The notes under the pieces: generated by a model
What the model was told of the DNA's origin: nothing
The model's database searches: none
What the model saw: the letters and a program-made list of their open reading frames with translations, nothing else
In this document: in pieces, positions 42,778 through 52,137 of the stretch
How the letters are laid out: every line of letters starts with the position of its first letter
Numbering within the stretch: the first letter of the stretch is position 1
NCBI RefSeq assembly: GCF_014651635.1
Contig: NZ_BMXG01000007.1
Location: 1-64,000 of the forward strand
Direction: 5' to 3'
Length of the DNA stretch: 64,000 bases
Source: Cerasicoccus arenae
Lineage (GTDB): Bacteria > Verrucomicrobiota > Verrucomicrobiia > Opitutales > Cerasicoccaceae
Program-made: the position numbers and the translations under genes

Positions 42778-42795
42778 GGCTCTCTATCAAGAGCC
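42778..42795 (-). terminator. Hairpin downstream of lepB
   Basis: GGCTCT (42778-42783) and AGAGCC (42790-42795) form a 6-bp stem with a 6-base loop, 54 bases past the lepB stop. No U-run follows on the minus strand; a weak terminator at best. Confidence 0.3.
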
Positions 42796-42848
42796 TTGAA
42801 ATGAGACCACCGAAAAGCGATAAGGTCGGCCGCAAATATCAAATAAGC

Positions 42849-44261
42849 TTACTTTGCTGGGCCCCAACGATGAGAAAACGGGTAAAAGATGAATGCCGCG
42901 CGACCTATGACATCTTGCTCCGGAACCATATTTGCCGGCACTCCAGCTTCAATTTCTGCCTGAGTGCGCAGAACATCATCCATCCCGTAGCCCCAGAAAC
43001 GACTATCCGAACTGTGTGGTGAATTGTCGCCCATGGCATAAACATAACCTGGGACAATTGTCTCTGTCTTACCTTCTGTAAGGCGCATCCGTTGTTGGTA
43101 ACCAGGATAATCTTCAATCTGCTGTGCATTCTTATCAAATGCGTCAGCACCCTCGATCGGTGCGCCATTACGATAAAGAGTCGTATCTTTGACTTCAAGT
43201 TCATCCCCAGCCACGCCAACCAAGCGCTTGATATAATATCGCTCATCGGGCTCCAGTTGGCCGATGCTGTTTTGTGTGCGTAATCCAGGAATGTTATTCG
43301 TGCGGAATACGATTGGCGAACCGACCTCTGGCTGGACGAAGTTATAGCTAAATCGGTCGACGAATAGCATATCGCCGCTATTAATATTGAAATCAAGAAC
43401 GGTGGCCCCGGCCTCAAGCATTTTCCCTGTATTGATCAGCAGGACGCTTGGATCGCTCGATCGTGAAACTTTACCTTGCTCCTGTAATTCTTCTAAAACG
43501 GTAGTTAAGCCAGTGCCCGTTGGGTTGTCGTAATCAGGAAACCAGCTTTCGACCAACACGTCGTCGAGTTCGAAATCGCCGGGCACTTCGACATCCACTA
43601 AAGTTCCACCAACCAAGACTTTATACTTTTTCCAGACCGATTTAATCTGCTTAAATCGAGGTCCGAAGGTCATCTTTTCAAAAGTTTCATACACTGGTTT
43701 GGCAATTGGACCAACATCAGTACGGGCAATTCGAACTGGAATGACCAGCTCGCCGCTATTGGGTGCTGTTATATAGTAGTTGAAGTCTCCGAATAGAAAC
43801 GGAAGTGACTGCGGTAGACCTTGAGTTGCCCCCAGAAAGAATCGTTTGCCAACAGACGGGCGTGGCTCGTCCGGAGGATAAACGGTAGCATTAAGCCCAG
43901 CATAAGTCGGCCACATCGAATTGGTGGGAATCTTAAACGGCTGGAAGAAATACGTGCGAACGCCAATGGCCAGTACCGCTGCAACGATCACCATTTCTAC
44001 ATTTTCTGACCCAAATGTGACTGGGTAAAGCTTACCCCCATGCTTCTTCAGCATGCTTTCAAGCGCATCCGTGGCTACTTTCAGTTCTTTGTCGGCGGCT
44101 TTGGACGTCAATGCGGACTCCAAGGCTTTGCGACCTTCGGCAATTTGCGCCAGCGCAGTCTCGCTCAATACATCACGTCGGTATGCGACGACCTTGTGCG
44201 CGTGCCCCAGCATATGCCGAGCTTGCTTACGCAGTTTTTTCTGCTTATTGCCAAAGAACAT
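42849..44261 (-). CDS. lepB: Signal peptidase I, enlarged form
   Basis: Membrane serine protease that removes signal peptides after secretion. An N-terminal coiled, basic region leads to one membrane helix (about 88-106). Then come Ser115 in P-T-N-S-M-W-P-T and Lys345 in Y-I-K-R-L-V-G, the Ser/Lys catalytic pair, and the G-D-N-S-x-x-S-x-D-S-R-x-W-G box near the C terminus. Typical enzymes separate Ser and Lys by about 40-60 residues; here it is 230, owing to an insert of roughly 175 residues. 470 residues in all. Large LepB proteins are known in Chlamydiae, so this appears to be a PVC-group trait. Eleven bases after lepA. Confidence 0.93.
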   Translation of the reverse strand: MFFGNKQKKLRKQARHMLGHAHKVVAYRRDVLSETALAQIAEGRKALESALTSKAADKELKVATDALESMLKKHGGKLYPVTFGSENVEMVIVAAVLAIGVRTYFFQPFKIPTNSMWPTYAGLNATVYPPDEPRPSVGKRFFLGATQGLPQSLPFLFGDFNYYITAPNSGELVIPVRIARTDVGPIAKPVYETFEKMTFGPRFKQIKSVWKKYKVLVGGTLVDVEVPGDFELDDVLVESWFPDYDNPTGTGLTTVLEELQEQGKVSRSSDPSVLLINTGKMLEAGATVLDFNINSGDMLFVDRFSYNFVQPEVGSPIVFRTNNIPGLRTQNSIGQLEPDERYYIKRLVGVAGDELEVKDTTLYRNGAPIEGADAFDKNAQQIEDYPGYQQRMRLTEGKTETIVPGYVYAMGDNSPHSSDSRFWGYGMDDVLRTQAEIEAGVPANMVPEQDVIGRAAFIFYPFSHRWGPAK

Positions 44262-44272
44262 GCTGTTGGGAT

Positions 44273-46072
44273 CTAATTAGAAGTTTTCAGGATTTGAATG
44301 AAGGCGTCTTGTGGTATGGAGACTTTGCCAATTTGCTTCATTCGTTTTTTGCCCTCTTTTTGTTTTTCGAGCAGCTTGCGCTTGCGGCTGATGTCTCCGC
44401 CATAGCACTTCGCTGTCACGTCCTTACGAAACGCACTAATCGTTTCACGCGCAATGATTTTGCTGCCCACAGTGGCCTGAATCGGGATTTTAAACATCTG
44501 CTGCGGCATGATCTCCTTTAGCCGCTCGCAGAGCACCCTGCCCCGGCTTTCGGCTTTGTCACGGTGGACGATAGATGAAAATGCGTCAACGGGTTCGGCA
44601 TTCACCATGATGTCCATTTTCACGAGGTCACTCTGCTGATACTCACCGATCTCGTAATCCATAGAACCGTAGCCCTTGGTGATCGATTTCAGGCGGTCAT
44701 TGAAGTCGATAAGGATTTCATTCAGCGGCAGCGTACAAACAAGCATAACGCGTGTTCCATCAACCGTTTCGGTGTGATCACACATGCCACGTTTTTCTGA
44801 GACTAACGCCAAGATGTCGCCAATATGCGAACTCGGCGTGTGAATCGTAGCGCGGATCGTTGGTTCTTCGATGTATTCGATAAGGTCCGTATTCGGCATA
44901 AATACCGGATTATGAACCTCCTTAATCGTTCCATCGGTCAGCTTTACTTTGTAAACAACACTTGGATAAGTCGATATGATATCCATGTCGTACTCACGAC
45001 GTAGACGCTCTTGAACGATTTCCATGTGTAACAGTCCGAGGAAACCGCAACGAAAACCGAAGCCCAATGCGACTGAACTCTCTGGCTGGTAAACCAGTGC
45101 AGCGTCGTTGAGCTGAAATTTCGCCATGCTGGCTTTGAGCTTGTTGTAGTCCGAAGTATCCAGCGGATATATACCACTAAACACCATGGGGCGCACTTCC
45201 TTGTAGCCCGGTAGCATCGTGGACGCTGGATCGGACGCTTGGGTGATTGTATCCCCAATTTTGATCTCAGTCAGATTTTTGATCGCAGTGACAACATAGC
45301 CAGTACGACCGGCAGCCAACTCCTTCTCAGGAATCATGCTGGGCGAAAAACGTCCGACTTCCTTGATAATTGTTTTTTGGCCCGTTCCCATCATCATGAC
45401 TTCATCTCCGGCCTTCAGTGTGCCAGAGAAAACGCGAACGTAGCAGATGACACCCTTATAGGTGTCATAGACGTTGTCAAAAATTAGAACTCGGGCGCAC
45501 GGGCCCTCTGTCCAACGCGGTGGGGGCAACCGTTTGGCAACGGCTTCCAGAATATCGTCAATACCGATGCCAGATTTACCGCTGGCGTGAATCGCCTCTT
45601 CTCGCGGGATGGCGAGCACGTCTTCGATTTGCTGTTCAATGACTTCGGGCTGCGCACCGGGTAAATCGATTTTATTGATTACGGGAATGATCTCCAGCCC
45701 TTGCTCCATTGCCAAATGAGCGTTGGCGACGGTTTGAGCTTCAATACCCTGGGCTGCGTCCACCAAAAGGAGTGCGCCTTCACAGGCGGCCAAACTGCGT
45801 GAAACTTCGTAAGAGAAGTCAACATGGCCTGGAGTATCAATCAGGTTGAATAGGTAGTCTTTGCCATCGAGTTGGTAAAGCATCGAGACCGGATGGCTCT
45901 TGATGGTGATACCACGTTCACGCTCAAGGTCCATCGAGTCGAGCAGCTGCGCTTTCATGTCACGCCGCTGAACGGTGCTTGTTTGTTCGAGCAGTCGGTC
46001 AGACAAGGTGGTCTTGCCGTGATCTACGTGCGCAATAATGCAAAAGTTGCGGATATGGTCCGTGGTGCTCAT
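44273..46072 (-). CDS. lepA: Elongation factor 4 (LepA), ribosomal back-translocase GTPase
   Basis: 599 residues, same length as E. coli LepA. It opens with the G domain I-A-H-V-D-H-G-K-T-T-L (P-loop), R-G-I-T-I-K, D-T-P-G-H-V-D-F and N-K-I-D. EF-G-like domains II, III and V follow, with the LepA-specific C-terminal domain (P-I-Q-A-T-V-G-S-K-I-I-A-R and K-C-Y-G-G-D-I-S-R-K-R). LepA acts on stalled or mistranslocated ribosomes and in subunit biogenesis. It sits between fabD (6 bases upstream) and lepB (11 bases downstream), the lepA-lepB pair being conserved widely. Confidence 0.97.
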   Translation of the reverse strand: MSTTDHIRNFCIIAHVDHGKTTLSDRLLEQTSTVQRRDMKAQLLDSMDLERERGITIKSHPVSMLYQLDGKDYLFNLIDTPGHVDFSYEVSRSLAACEGALLLVDAAQGIEAQTVANAHLAMEQGLEIIPVINKIDLPGAQPEVIEQQIEDVLAIPREEAIHASGKSGIGIDDILEAVAKRLPPPRWTEGPCARVLIFDNVYDTYKGVICYVRVFSGTLKAGDEVMMMGTGQKTIIKEVGRFSPSMIPEKELAAGRTGYVVTAIKNLTEIKIGDTITQASDPASTMLPGYKEVRPMVFSGIYPLDTSDYNKLKASMAKFQLNDAALVYQPESSVALGFGFRCGFLGLLHMEIVQERLRREYDMDIISTYPSVVYKVKLTDGTIKEVHNPVFMPNTDLIEYIEEPTIRATIHTPSSHIGDILALVSEKRGMCDHTETVDGTRVMLVCTLPLNEILIDFNDRLKSITKGYGSMDYEIGEYQQSDLVKMDIMVNAEPVDAFSSIVHRDKAESRGRVLCERLKEIMPQQMFKIPIQATVGSKIIARETISAFRKDVTAKCYGGDISRKRKLLEKQKEGKKRMKQIGKVSIPQDAFIQILKTSN

Positions 46073-46078
46073 ACGTTT

Positions 46079-46984
46079 TTAAAGGGGCAAATCAGCGAAT
46101 TCGCCCAACGACGAAACCACAGCGTCGCGGTCAATCCGCTTGGCTAGGCCTGCAAGTGTGGCGCCCGGGCCACACTCGTAAAATTCAGTCATACCCAGAG
46201 AAACCAGGCCACGGAAACAGTCTTCCCAGCGAACAGCGGACACCACTTGGGTCACGAGCGCCTGTTTGATTTCATCGGGGTTGCTCACCTCTTGTCCCGT
46301 CGTGTTAGTGAACACGGGGATCTGTGGGGTAGCAAATGGCTTGTCGGCTAGATAAGCCGCAAACGCATCGGCTGCGGGCTGCATTAACCGGCTATGGTAT
46401 GCTCCAGCAACGTTCAGTGGAATTGCGCGCTTGAATCCAGCATTTTGCGCATCGGCCATGGCTTCAGCAATTTTTGCTTTGTCGCCAGAAAGAACGGTTT
46501 GACCGGGGCAATTGAGATTCGCAACGTCCACATCGTGCTTGCGGGCAAGATCATAGGCAGCTTGCAGATCGCCACCAAGCAGGCTTGTCATCCCACCATT
46601 CGTCGCTTCACAGGCTTCCTGCATCAGGCGGCCGCGCTCGGCCACAACTTGCAGGCCGGTTGCGAAATCAAATACGCCCGCAGCATGCAACGCGGTTAGC
46701 TCGCCAAGGCTTAGCCCTGCCACACCACCGACTTGTGGTAGCTTGCCTCGCTCACGTAATGTTTCCACCACCGCGACGCCATGCACATAGAGTGCGGGCT
46801 GGCAGACCCGAGTTTCGGTCAATGTTTCAGCGGGGCCGTCAAAACAGGCGGATTTCAAATCCCAACCCAACACATCGTTGGCTTGGTCAAAAACCTTCTG
46901 CGCGGCTGCGCTATTTTCGCACAAGGTTTTACCCATGCCGACGGCTTGGGCGCCCTGCCCCGAAAAAATGAATGCTACTGCCAT
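46079..46984 (-). CDS. fabD: Malonyl-CoA:ACP transacylase
   Basis: 301 residues. Transfers malonyl from CoA to acyl carrier protein, supplying the extender for fatty acid synthesis. The active-site Ser92 is in G-L-S-L-G-E, His197 in G-A-Y-H-S-R-L-M, and the N terminus carries F-S-G-Q-G-A-Q as usual. First gene of fabD-lepA-lepB. Malonyl-ACP made here is the co-substrate expected for the KAS III domain of the fusion protein at 33415-36816. Confidence 0.96.
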   Translation of the reverse strand: MAVAFIFSGQGAQAVGMGKTLCENSAAAQKVFDQANDVLGWDLKSACFDGPAETLTETRVCQPALYVHGVAVVETLRERGKLPQVGGVAGLSLGELTALHAAGVFDFATGLQVVAERGRLMQEACEATNGGMTSLLGGDLQAAYDLARKHDVDVANLNCPGQTVLSGDKAKIAEAMADAQNAGFKRAIPLNVAGAYHSRLMQPAADAFAAYLADKPFATPQIPVFTNTTGQEVSNPDEIKQALVTQVVSAVRWEDCFRGLVSLGMTEFYECGPGATLAGLAKRIDRDAVVSSLGEFADLPL

Positions 46985-47026
46985 AAGGGGTAGAGCATTT
47001 CACGGATTCAAACGCACATGGAAAGA

Positions 47027-47878
47027 TTAAAAACGATCCAGGTTCCGGAAATACTTTTCAGAGACGTCCTTTTTACGTCGATTGGTCGCTTCTGAGGGCG
47101 TGGATGTGGGTGCTGGTGAGGCTAAATTAGCCGACTGTGGTAAAATGCTTTCGGTTTCTCCGACTAAGAGCGGACGACTGCGAGTTGTGTCCCCCCCCAG
47201 CGACTGCTGCCAATTGCTTTGCGGTGCTGCTGTGTTGTCTGTCCATTGAGGCGTTAAAACTTCAGCAATGACTGGACTCGATTGCTTGGGCTGGAGTCCC
47301 ACCATATAAGGATTTACGCGTGTTTTGGCCGGCTCTGGCGTTGTCATGTGCACTTGCGCTGAGTCCATGGATAAGTCGAGCGTGCGGTCAAGCACAGGCT
47401 CATGAAATATTTGGCTCCAGTCATTTATCGGAGTGGTTGATTCGCCTCCATTGGCTCGCTCCAGTCGTGCAAAGTGATCCACAAACATTGTTGGGGAATA
47501 AAAACTGAGGCGCTTTTCTTCAAGTTCCTCTTCTTCCTCGGCGCTCAGATCGCTGTCCGGTTGATACTTGCCGGACAACTTCATGACTCCCACTGCTAGC
47601 CAATCTTTTTGTTCATGGCGAAGAACCATGTCTGCCGTCGTCATTTCCTCGGTTGGTGTCGATGTGTTCGTCGCCTTTTTCGCAGAATGAGGGTTCAATG
47701 CTTTCTCTGGAATGGATTCAACCATCGGCTTGAGCGCCTCAGTGGGCGTTGTGGACTCTTGCTTAAGGTGTGCCGGCGCAGTGCTTGCTTTCGTCGATGA
47801 TGAATCCGCCGTTTCAGCATGTAACGCTGCTGTAAGCACCGCTAATGCAAAGATACCTGCCCACATCGCCTTCATCAT
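47027..47878 (-). CDS. Secreted low-complexity protein coupled to the pilT-like gene
   Basis: 283 residues with a signal peptide (about 1-21). The mature chain is rich in Ser, Thr, Pro, Glu and Ala, with an acidic stretch (S-A-E-E-E-E-E-L-E-E-K) near residue 115 and a basic end. It is probably disordered and periplasmic or surface-exposed. I recognise no domain. Its ATG shares a base with the stop codon of the PilT-like ATPase gene (TAATG), so the two are translated together, implying a role in the same pilus or secretion machine. Gly-Gly is encoded within a C8/G8 run at 47191-47198. Confidence 0.65.
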   Translation of the reverse strand: MMKAMWAGIFALAVLTAALHAETADSSSTKASTAPAHLKQESTTPTEALKPMVESIPEKALNPHSAKKATNTSTPTEEMTTADMVLRHEQKDWLAVGVMKLSGKYQPDSDLSAEEEEELEEKRLSFYSPTMFVDHFARLERANGGESTTPINDWSQIFHEPVLDRTLDLSMDSAQVHMTTPEPAKTRVNPYMVGLQPKQSSPVIAEVLTPQWTDNTAAPQSNWQQSLGGDTTRSRPLLVGETESILPQSANLASPAPTSTPSEATNRRKKDVSEKYFRNLDRF

Positions 47879-48984
47879 TAACCGACGAGTCCGCCGGTGC
47901 TCAGGAAGATGCCCTTCAAATTCATTTCGAGTGACTTTGGATTAGGCGAAGCCGCGAGGCCGTCTGCCTTGGAGACAAAACCTGCCTTAATAAGCCGATA
48001 AAGATCTCGATTAAAGGATTTCGAGCCTGTTTCGTCACCACCGTCAATCACCGCGTTGATCTTTTGGAATTCGCCATCTTCGATGACGTTTCGTGCCAAA
48101 CTATCAACCACGAACAGCTCCACGCAGGGCACTCGTCCCCCTTCAATACCTGGAATCAGCTTCTGTGTAATGGTTCCGCGCAGAGTGCTGGCGATTTGAC
48201 GTCGCATGGCGTGCTGCTGCTCGACTGGGAAGAATTCGAAAAGACGCTGAACCGCCTGTTGGGCGCTGCCTGCGTGCAAAGTACCAAAGACCAAGTGACC
48301 TGTTTCAGCCGCATGGAGTGCGGTTTCAAAGGTGCTCTTGTCGCGCATTTCCCCGATGAGGATCACGTCTGGGTCTTGGCGGAGCACGGCTTTCAGACCA
48401 AGCTCAAATGTCGGCGCGTCAATTCCGATTTCGCGCTGATTGAACACCGATTTTTTGTCCGTGTAGTTAAATTCAATCGGATCTTCCAGGGTAACGATGT
48501 GCTTGTCAAAGTTTGCGTTGATGTAGTCCAACATCGCCGCGAGCGTGGAACTCTTACCCGAGCCAGTGGCCCCGCAAACAATCACAATGCCGTCTTTGTG
48601 TAGACAGAATTTTTTGAATTGGTCCGGGTCGTGGTTCAGATCCTCAAAAGTCGGCGGCGTATCCTTAACATGACGAAAAACGACACTTGGCATCCCACGT
48701 TGGAAGAAGCCATTGACGCGAAAACGCCCTAACCCCAGCTCGTCGAGGTCATAGCAATAGTCGACCTGATTTTCGCTTTTCCAGTTCTCATAGAATTGCT
48801 CTGGTACACTCTGCTCGATGAACTCAAGTATCTGATCGTGGCTGAGAGGATCCATGTCCACGGGTTCTAAGTGGCCATGCAAACGCAAAAAAGCCGGCTT
48901 TTCCGTCTTAATGTGGATGTCACTGGCACCGTTTTCCACGGCCAATTGTAGAAGACTATTAAATAATTCGATGGACTCAGACAT
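47878..48984 (-). CDS. PilT/PilU-type pilus retraction ATPase
   Basis: 368 residues of the type II/IV secretion ATPase superfamily. The N-terminal PAS-like domain contains the PilT motif A-S-D-I-H. Then come Walker A G-A-T-G-S-G-K-S-S, the Asp box (T-L-E-D-P-I-E), Walker B L-I-G-E-M-R-D and the His box (T-G-H-L-V-F-G-T-L-H), followed by Q-R-L-F-E-F-F-P. The length and these motifs match PilT/PilU (retraction of type IV pili) rather than PilB. The A-I-R-N-L-I-R-E motif of classic PilT is not obvious: the matching place reads S-L-A-R-N-V-I-E-D-G-E, nearer to PilU. No other pilus genes are in the window. Confidence 0.9.
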   Translation of the reverse strand: MSESIELFNSLLQLAVENGASDIHIKTEKPAFLRLHGHLEPVDMDPLSHDQILEFIEQSVPEQFYENWKSENQVDYCYDLDELGLGRFRVNGFFQRGMPSVVFRHVKDTPPTFEDLNHDPDQFKKFCLHKDGIVIVCGATGSGKSSTLAAMLDYINANFDKHIVTLEDPIEFNYTDKKSVFNQREIGIDAPTFELGLKAVLRQDPDVILIGEMRDKSTFETALHAAETGHLVFGTLHAGSAQQAVQRLFEFFPVEQQHAMRRQIASTLRGTITQKLIPGIEGGRVPCVELFVVDSLARNVIEDGEFQKINAVIDGGDETGSKSFNRDLYRLIKAGFVSKADGLAASPNPKSLEMNLKGIFLSTGGLVG

Positions 48985-49083
48985 GATGCGGGTTGAGTTT
49001 AGCAGAATACCGTTGTCATAAACGACTGCTTAGCGATAAGTAGCCGCGCATTAACCAGATAATAAGCTAATCTTTAAGCTCGA

Positions 49084-49977
49084 ATGAACACAACTCAATT
49101 TTATGGCGTTCACACCGCTCTTGTTACTCCGATGCTGGATAACGGCTCCGTTGCCTATGACGAATTGGCTGCATTGGTGGAAAAGCAAGTAGCCGAAGGC
49201 ATCAATGGACTAGTCGCAGTAGGTACTACAGGCGAGTCCCCCACCCTCGACCACGACGAACACAGCCAAGTGATTCGGACCGTGGCAGAGGCAGCGGGTG
49301 GCAAGGTGCCCGTTTTGGCTGGCACTGGCTCTAATTCTACCGCAGAGGCCGTATCGCTGACCAAGCGTGCTGATGCCGATGAAGGCGTTACGGGCATGCT
49401 TGTAGTTGCGCCCTACTATAATAAGCCCGGCGCGGAAGGTCAGTTTCGCCATTTCAGTGCGATTGCAGAGTCCACCGAAAAGCCAATCATCCTTTACTCG
49501 ATTCCAAGCCGTTGTGGCGTGGATATCCCAGTTGAAGTCTGCGCACGCCTCTTTGAGAAGTATCCGCACGTTTGTGGCATCAAGGAAGCCGGAGGTCAAT
49601 CCGCCCGTGTTGCACAACTCGTGCAGAAGCTCGGTTCGGATTACCTAATTCTCTCCGGCGACGACGGCCTTACCCTGCCCTTTATGTCCTTCGGGGCCAA
49701 AGGAGTGATCAGTGTCGCATCTAACCTAATCGTCACCGATCTAGTGGAAATGGTTCAGCTTGCACTAAAGAATGACTTCATTGCGGCTGATAAGATTAAC
49801 CGTCGCTACCAGCCATTGTTCAGCGATCTCTTCATCCAGCCCAATCCTGTGCCAGTGAAGACCGCTATGCAGCGTGCCGGCATAATTTCCTCAGCGGCTG
49901 TCCGTTTGCCAATGTGCGAAATGACCAATGCCACCCTTAATCAACTCATTAAAACCCTAGAAGGACTTGGCCTTTAA
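49084..49977 (+). CDS. dapA: 4-hydroxy-tetrahydrodipicolinate synthase
   Basis: 297-residue TIM-barrel aldolase that condenses pyruvate with aspartate semialdehyde, the entry step to diaminopimelate and lysine. The Schiff-base lysine is Lys167 in G-I-K-E-A, the catalytic tyrosine Tyr138 in L-Y-S-I-P-S-R, and the proton relay Thr-Thr is in V-G-T-T-G-E-S (47-51, TTG at 48-50). A-P-Y-Y-N-K-P is also conserved. First gene of dapA-dapB-ruvA; dapB starts four bases after its stop. Confidence 0.97.
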   Translation: MNTTQFYGVHTALVTPMLDNGSVAYDELAALVEKQVAEGINGLVAVGTTGESPTLDHDEHSQVIRTVAEAAGGKVPVLAGTGSNSTAEAVSLTKRADADEGVTGMLVVAPYYNKPGAEGQFRHFSAIAESTEKPIILYSIPSRCGVDIPVEVCARLFEKYPHVCGIKEAGGQSARVAQLVQKLGSDYLILSGDDGLTLPFMSFGAKGVISVASNLIVTDLVEMVQLALKNDFIAADKINRRYQPLFSDLFIQPNPVPVKTAMQRAGIISSAAVRLPMCEMTNATLNQLIKTLEGLGL

Positions 49978-49981
49978 GATC

Positions 49982-50716
49982 ATGGCTATCAACATTTTAC
50001 TAAATGGATGCAGTGGCCGAATGGGCCAAGCGATCACTGCAGCCGCAGCCAGCAGCGACGCCGTTATCTACGGTGCCTGTGACCAAGGCGACAAGCCACA
50101 GGATTTCATCGAAGGTTGCGATGTCGTCATCGACTTCTCTTTCCATGCTGCTACCCCCCCCCTCGCCCGTCTCGCCGCGGAATATGGTAAGCCCATGGTA
50201 ATTGGTGCTACAGGCCACACAGCAGACGAACGGGCAGCTATTCTCGATGTAACCAAAGTTATTCCGATGGTTTGGGCTGGCAATTTTTCGATCGGTGTCA
50301 ACGTACTCTTTCACTTGGTCGGCAAGGCGGCAAAGCTACTTCCTGCTGAATATGAGGCCGAAATAATAGAGATGCACCACCATAGCAAAATTGACGCCCC
50401 CAGCGGCACGGCAGAGCGATTGATTGAGCAAGTCCTCGACGCACGTGGACTGAACCGCAGCAATGTCCAGCATGGCCGTGAGGGCAACATCGGTGCTCGC
50501 CCACAGGCCGAAGTAGGCGTCCATGCTGTGCGCGGTGGCAGCATCGTAGGTGATCATGAGGTGCTTTTCGCAGGCCCCCACGAGCGAATTTCACTCTCCC
50601 ATCACGCCGAAGACCGTGGCATCTTTGCCCGTGGTGCTATTTGCGCTGGGCATTGGGTGACCGACAAACCCCCTGGTCTTTATAACATGGAAGACGTGCT
50701 CGGCTTACGGGACTAG
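49982..50716 (+). CDS. dapB: 4-hydroxy-tetrahydrodipicolinate reductase
   Basis: Second step of the diaminopimelate pathway, using NAD(P)H. With ATG 49982 the protein has 244 residues. The nucleotide-binding G-C-S-G-R-M-G-Q opens the chain, followed by D-F-S (V-I-D-F-S-F-H) and the substrate/catalytic E-M-H-H-H-S-K-I-D-A-P-S-G-T, the DapB signature. It is shorter than E. coli DapB (273) mainly in the N-terminal domain. Pro-Pro in A-A-T-P-P-L is encoded in a C9 run (50154-50162), remarkable in an essential gene because a slip would inactivate it. Confidence 0.95.
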   Translation: MAINILLNGCSGRMGQAITAAAASSDAVIYGACDQGDKPQDFIEGCDVVIDFSFHAATPPLARLAAEYGKPMVIGATGHTADERAAILDVTKVIPMVWAGNFSIGVNVLFHLVGKAAKLLPAEYEAEIIEMHHHSKIDAPSGTAERLIEQVLDARGLNRSNVQHGREGNIGARPQAEVGVHAVRGGSIVGDHEVLFAGPHERISLSHHAEDRGIFARGAICAGHWVTDKPPGLYNMEDVLGLRD

Positions 50717-50742
50717 GCCAAGCATTTAATCGCATTTGAATC

Positions 50743-51348
50743 ATGATTGCCTATCTACAGGGAAAAGTTGCCGATGCGACGCCATTGACTGCTATTATTG
50801 ATGTCAATGGCATCGGTTATGCGCTTACCATCCCGGTAACTACGGCTGAAAAGCTCCCACCCGTAGGCCAACAAACAAAAATCTGGACGGTGGCGGTGTA
50901 TCGGGAAGACTCAGCATCGCTTTATGGCTTTGCCACGATCGACGAGCGTGATTTCTTCCGGTTGTTGGTGGAAAAGGTGTCGGGCATTGGCCCGAAGATT
51001 GCTATTAGCATTTTGAGTAAGCTCAGCGTCGCCATGCTGCAACAAGCCATTGCCAGTGGGGATGTCGGACTGCTCGCCAAGTGCCCTGGTATCGGTAAAA
51101 AAACCGCAGAGCGCCTTGTTGTAGAACTAAAGGATAAGGTCGGGGCACTCGGTGGATCAAATATTGCAAACGCCGATAATACAGGCGTTTCACCGTCTTC
51201 AGTTGCTCCATTGAGCATTCAGGATGCAGTTGCTGCTTTGGTGGCCTTAGGATACAAACTTCCCGACGCTGACAAATCTGTCCGGAAAGCGGCCCAAACT
51301 CGTCCTGACGCAACAACCGAAGAGTTGATTCGTGCTGCGCTTAATTAA
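50743..51348 (+). CDS. ruvA: Holliday junction branch migration protein RuvA
   Basis: 201 residues, the standard length. It binds four-way junctions as a tetramer and loads the RuvB motor. The N-terminal OB fold starts M-I-A-Y-L-Q-G-K-V. Two helix-hairpin-helix motifs contain V-S-G-I-G-P-K and C-P-G-I-G-K-K-T-A-E-R-L. The flexible C-terminal domain (A-V-A-A-L-V-A-L-G-Y) contacts RuvB. It lies 26 bases after dapB on the same strand and about 10.6 kb from ruvB, so the usual ruvAB pair is split here. Confidence 0.96.
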   Translation: MIAYLQGKVADATPLTAIIDVNGIGYALTIPVTTAEKLPPVGQQTKIWTVAVYREDSASLYGFATIDERDFFRLLVEKVSGIGPKIAISILSKLSVAMLQQAIASGDVGLLAKCPGIGKKTAERLVVELKDKVGALGGSNIANADNTGVSPSSVAPLSIQDAVAALVALGYKLPDADKSVRKAAQTRPDATTEELIRAALN

Positions 51349-51402
51349 TACCGCAAAAAGTCGACCTCCTATCGAAAAATCAGACTTTCTGAGTCATGGA
51401 CG

Positions 51403-52137
51403 CTAGTAGGCGTAGCCAATAACAGCGCCAGCCCCTTGACTTTCTTCCACGAGCACAACTGGCGTCGCGGTTCCAGGAAACTGACGAACTGGAATAGTCG
51501 GGCTGCGGTTTTCCAGTAGTTCGGCTGGATTTGGAAGCTGTGGTCGGGCGGCTTCTAAGGCCCTGCCCAAGCGGAAGATATTGCTTTCAGGCACCGTTTG
51601 CAGCGATTGAATCTGCACTTCGCCCTGATCGCGGTAAGAAACAAGGGCTAATGGCCGTCCAGATTGGTCGATAATCAGTCGAGAATTGCTGTTCGGCGAA
51701 TTTAGTTGCGCAAGGAGGTGCTCGCGAACGTCTATCGGCGGGGTACCAGTCATATCGGCTTCCGGGCTCACCTCCACCTCAAGCGCTTCAACTGAATCTC
51801 GATAAAGCAGGCCAACGGTTACAGCGATAGCTGCGGTTGCGGCTGAAAACTGACAAAGAAGCACCAAGCCCTTACGACGTTCTTCAAATTTAATACAGGC
51901 TTCATTGATTGCGCGTGTTGCTCGTTGGGTCAGGCTATCGCGGCGAAGTTCTCGTTGCGGATTACCGCAAATCAATGCCAAGGCCTGTCGCTCAGCGTTA
52001 TGAATACGGCGTAAGCTTTCAAACTTCTGTTTGCGCTCTTGATCCGTAAGCTCCTTACGCAAAACCTGTAAGTCGCGAGGACTGATTTCGCGATCTAGAT
52101 ACAGATTTACTAATTCGTTAAAACGCGTGTCGGTCAT
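51403..52137 (-). CDS. Putative membrane anti-sigma factor partner
   Basis: 244 residues. The N-terminal helical part (R-F-N-E-L-V-N-L-Y-L-D-R-E-I-S) resembles the zinc-less anti-sigma N-terminal domain. One membrane segment follows (about 93-112, A-A-T-A-A-I-A-V-T-V-G-L-L), and the C-terminal 130 residues would be periplasmic and beta-rich. Its ATG overlaps the stop of the sigma-factor gene (ATGA, 52134-52137), a classic sigma/anti-sigma arrangement. No HxxxCxxC zinc motif is present. The assignment rests on topology and coupling more than on sequence. Confidence 0.7.
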   Translation of the reverse strand: MTDTRFNELVNLYLDREISPRDLQVLRKELTDQERKQKFESLRRIHNAERQALALICGNPQRELRRDSLTQRATRAINEACIKFEERRKGLVLLCQFSAATAAIAVTVGLLYRDSVEALEVEVSPEADMTGTPPIDVREHLLAQLNSPNSNSRLIIDQSGRPLALVSYRDQGEVQIQSLQTVPESNIFRLGRALEAARPQLPNPAELLENRSPTIPVRQFPGTATPVVLVEESQGAGAVIGYAY

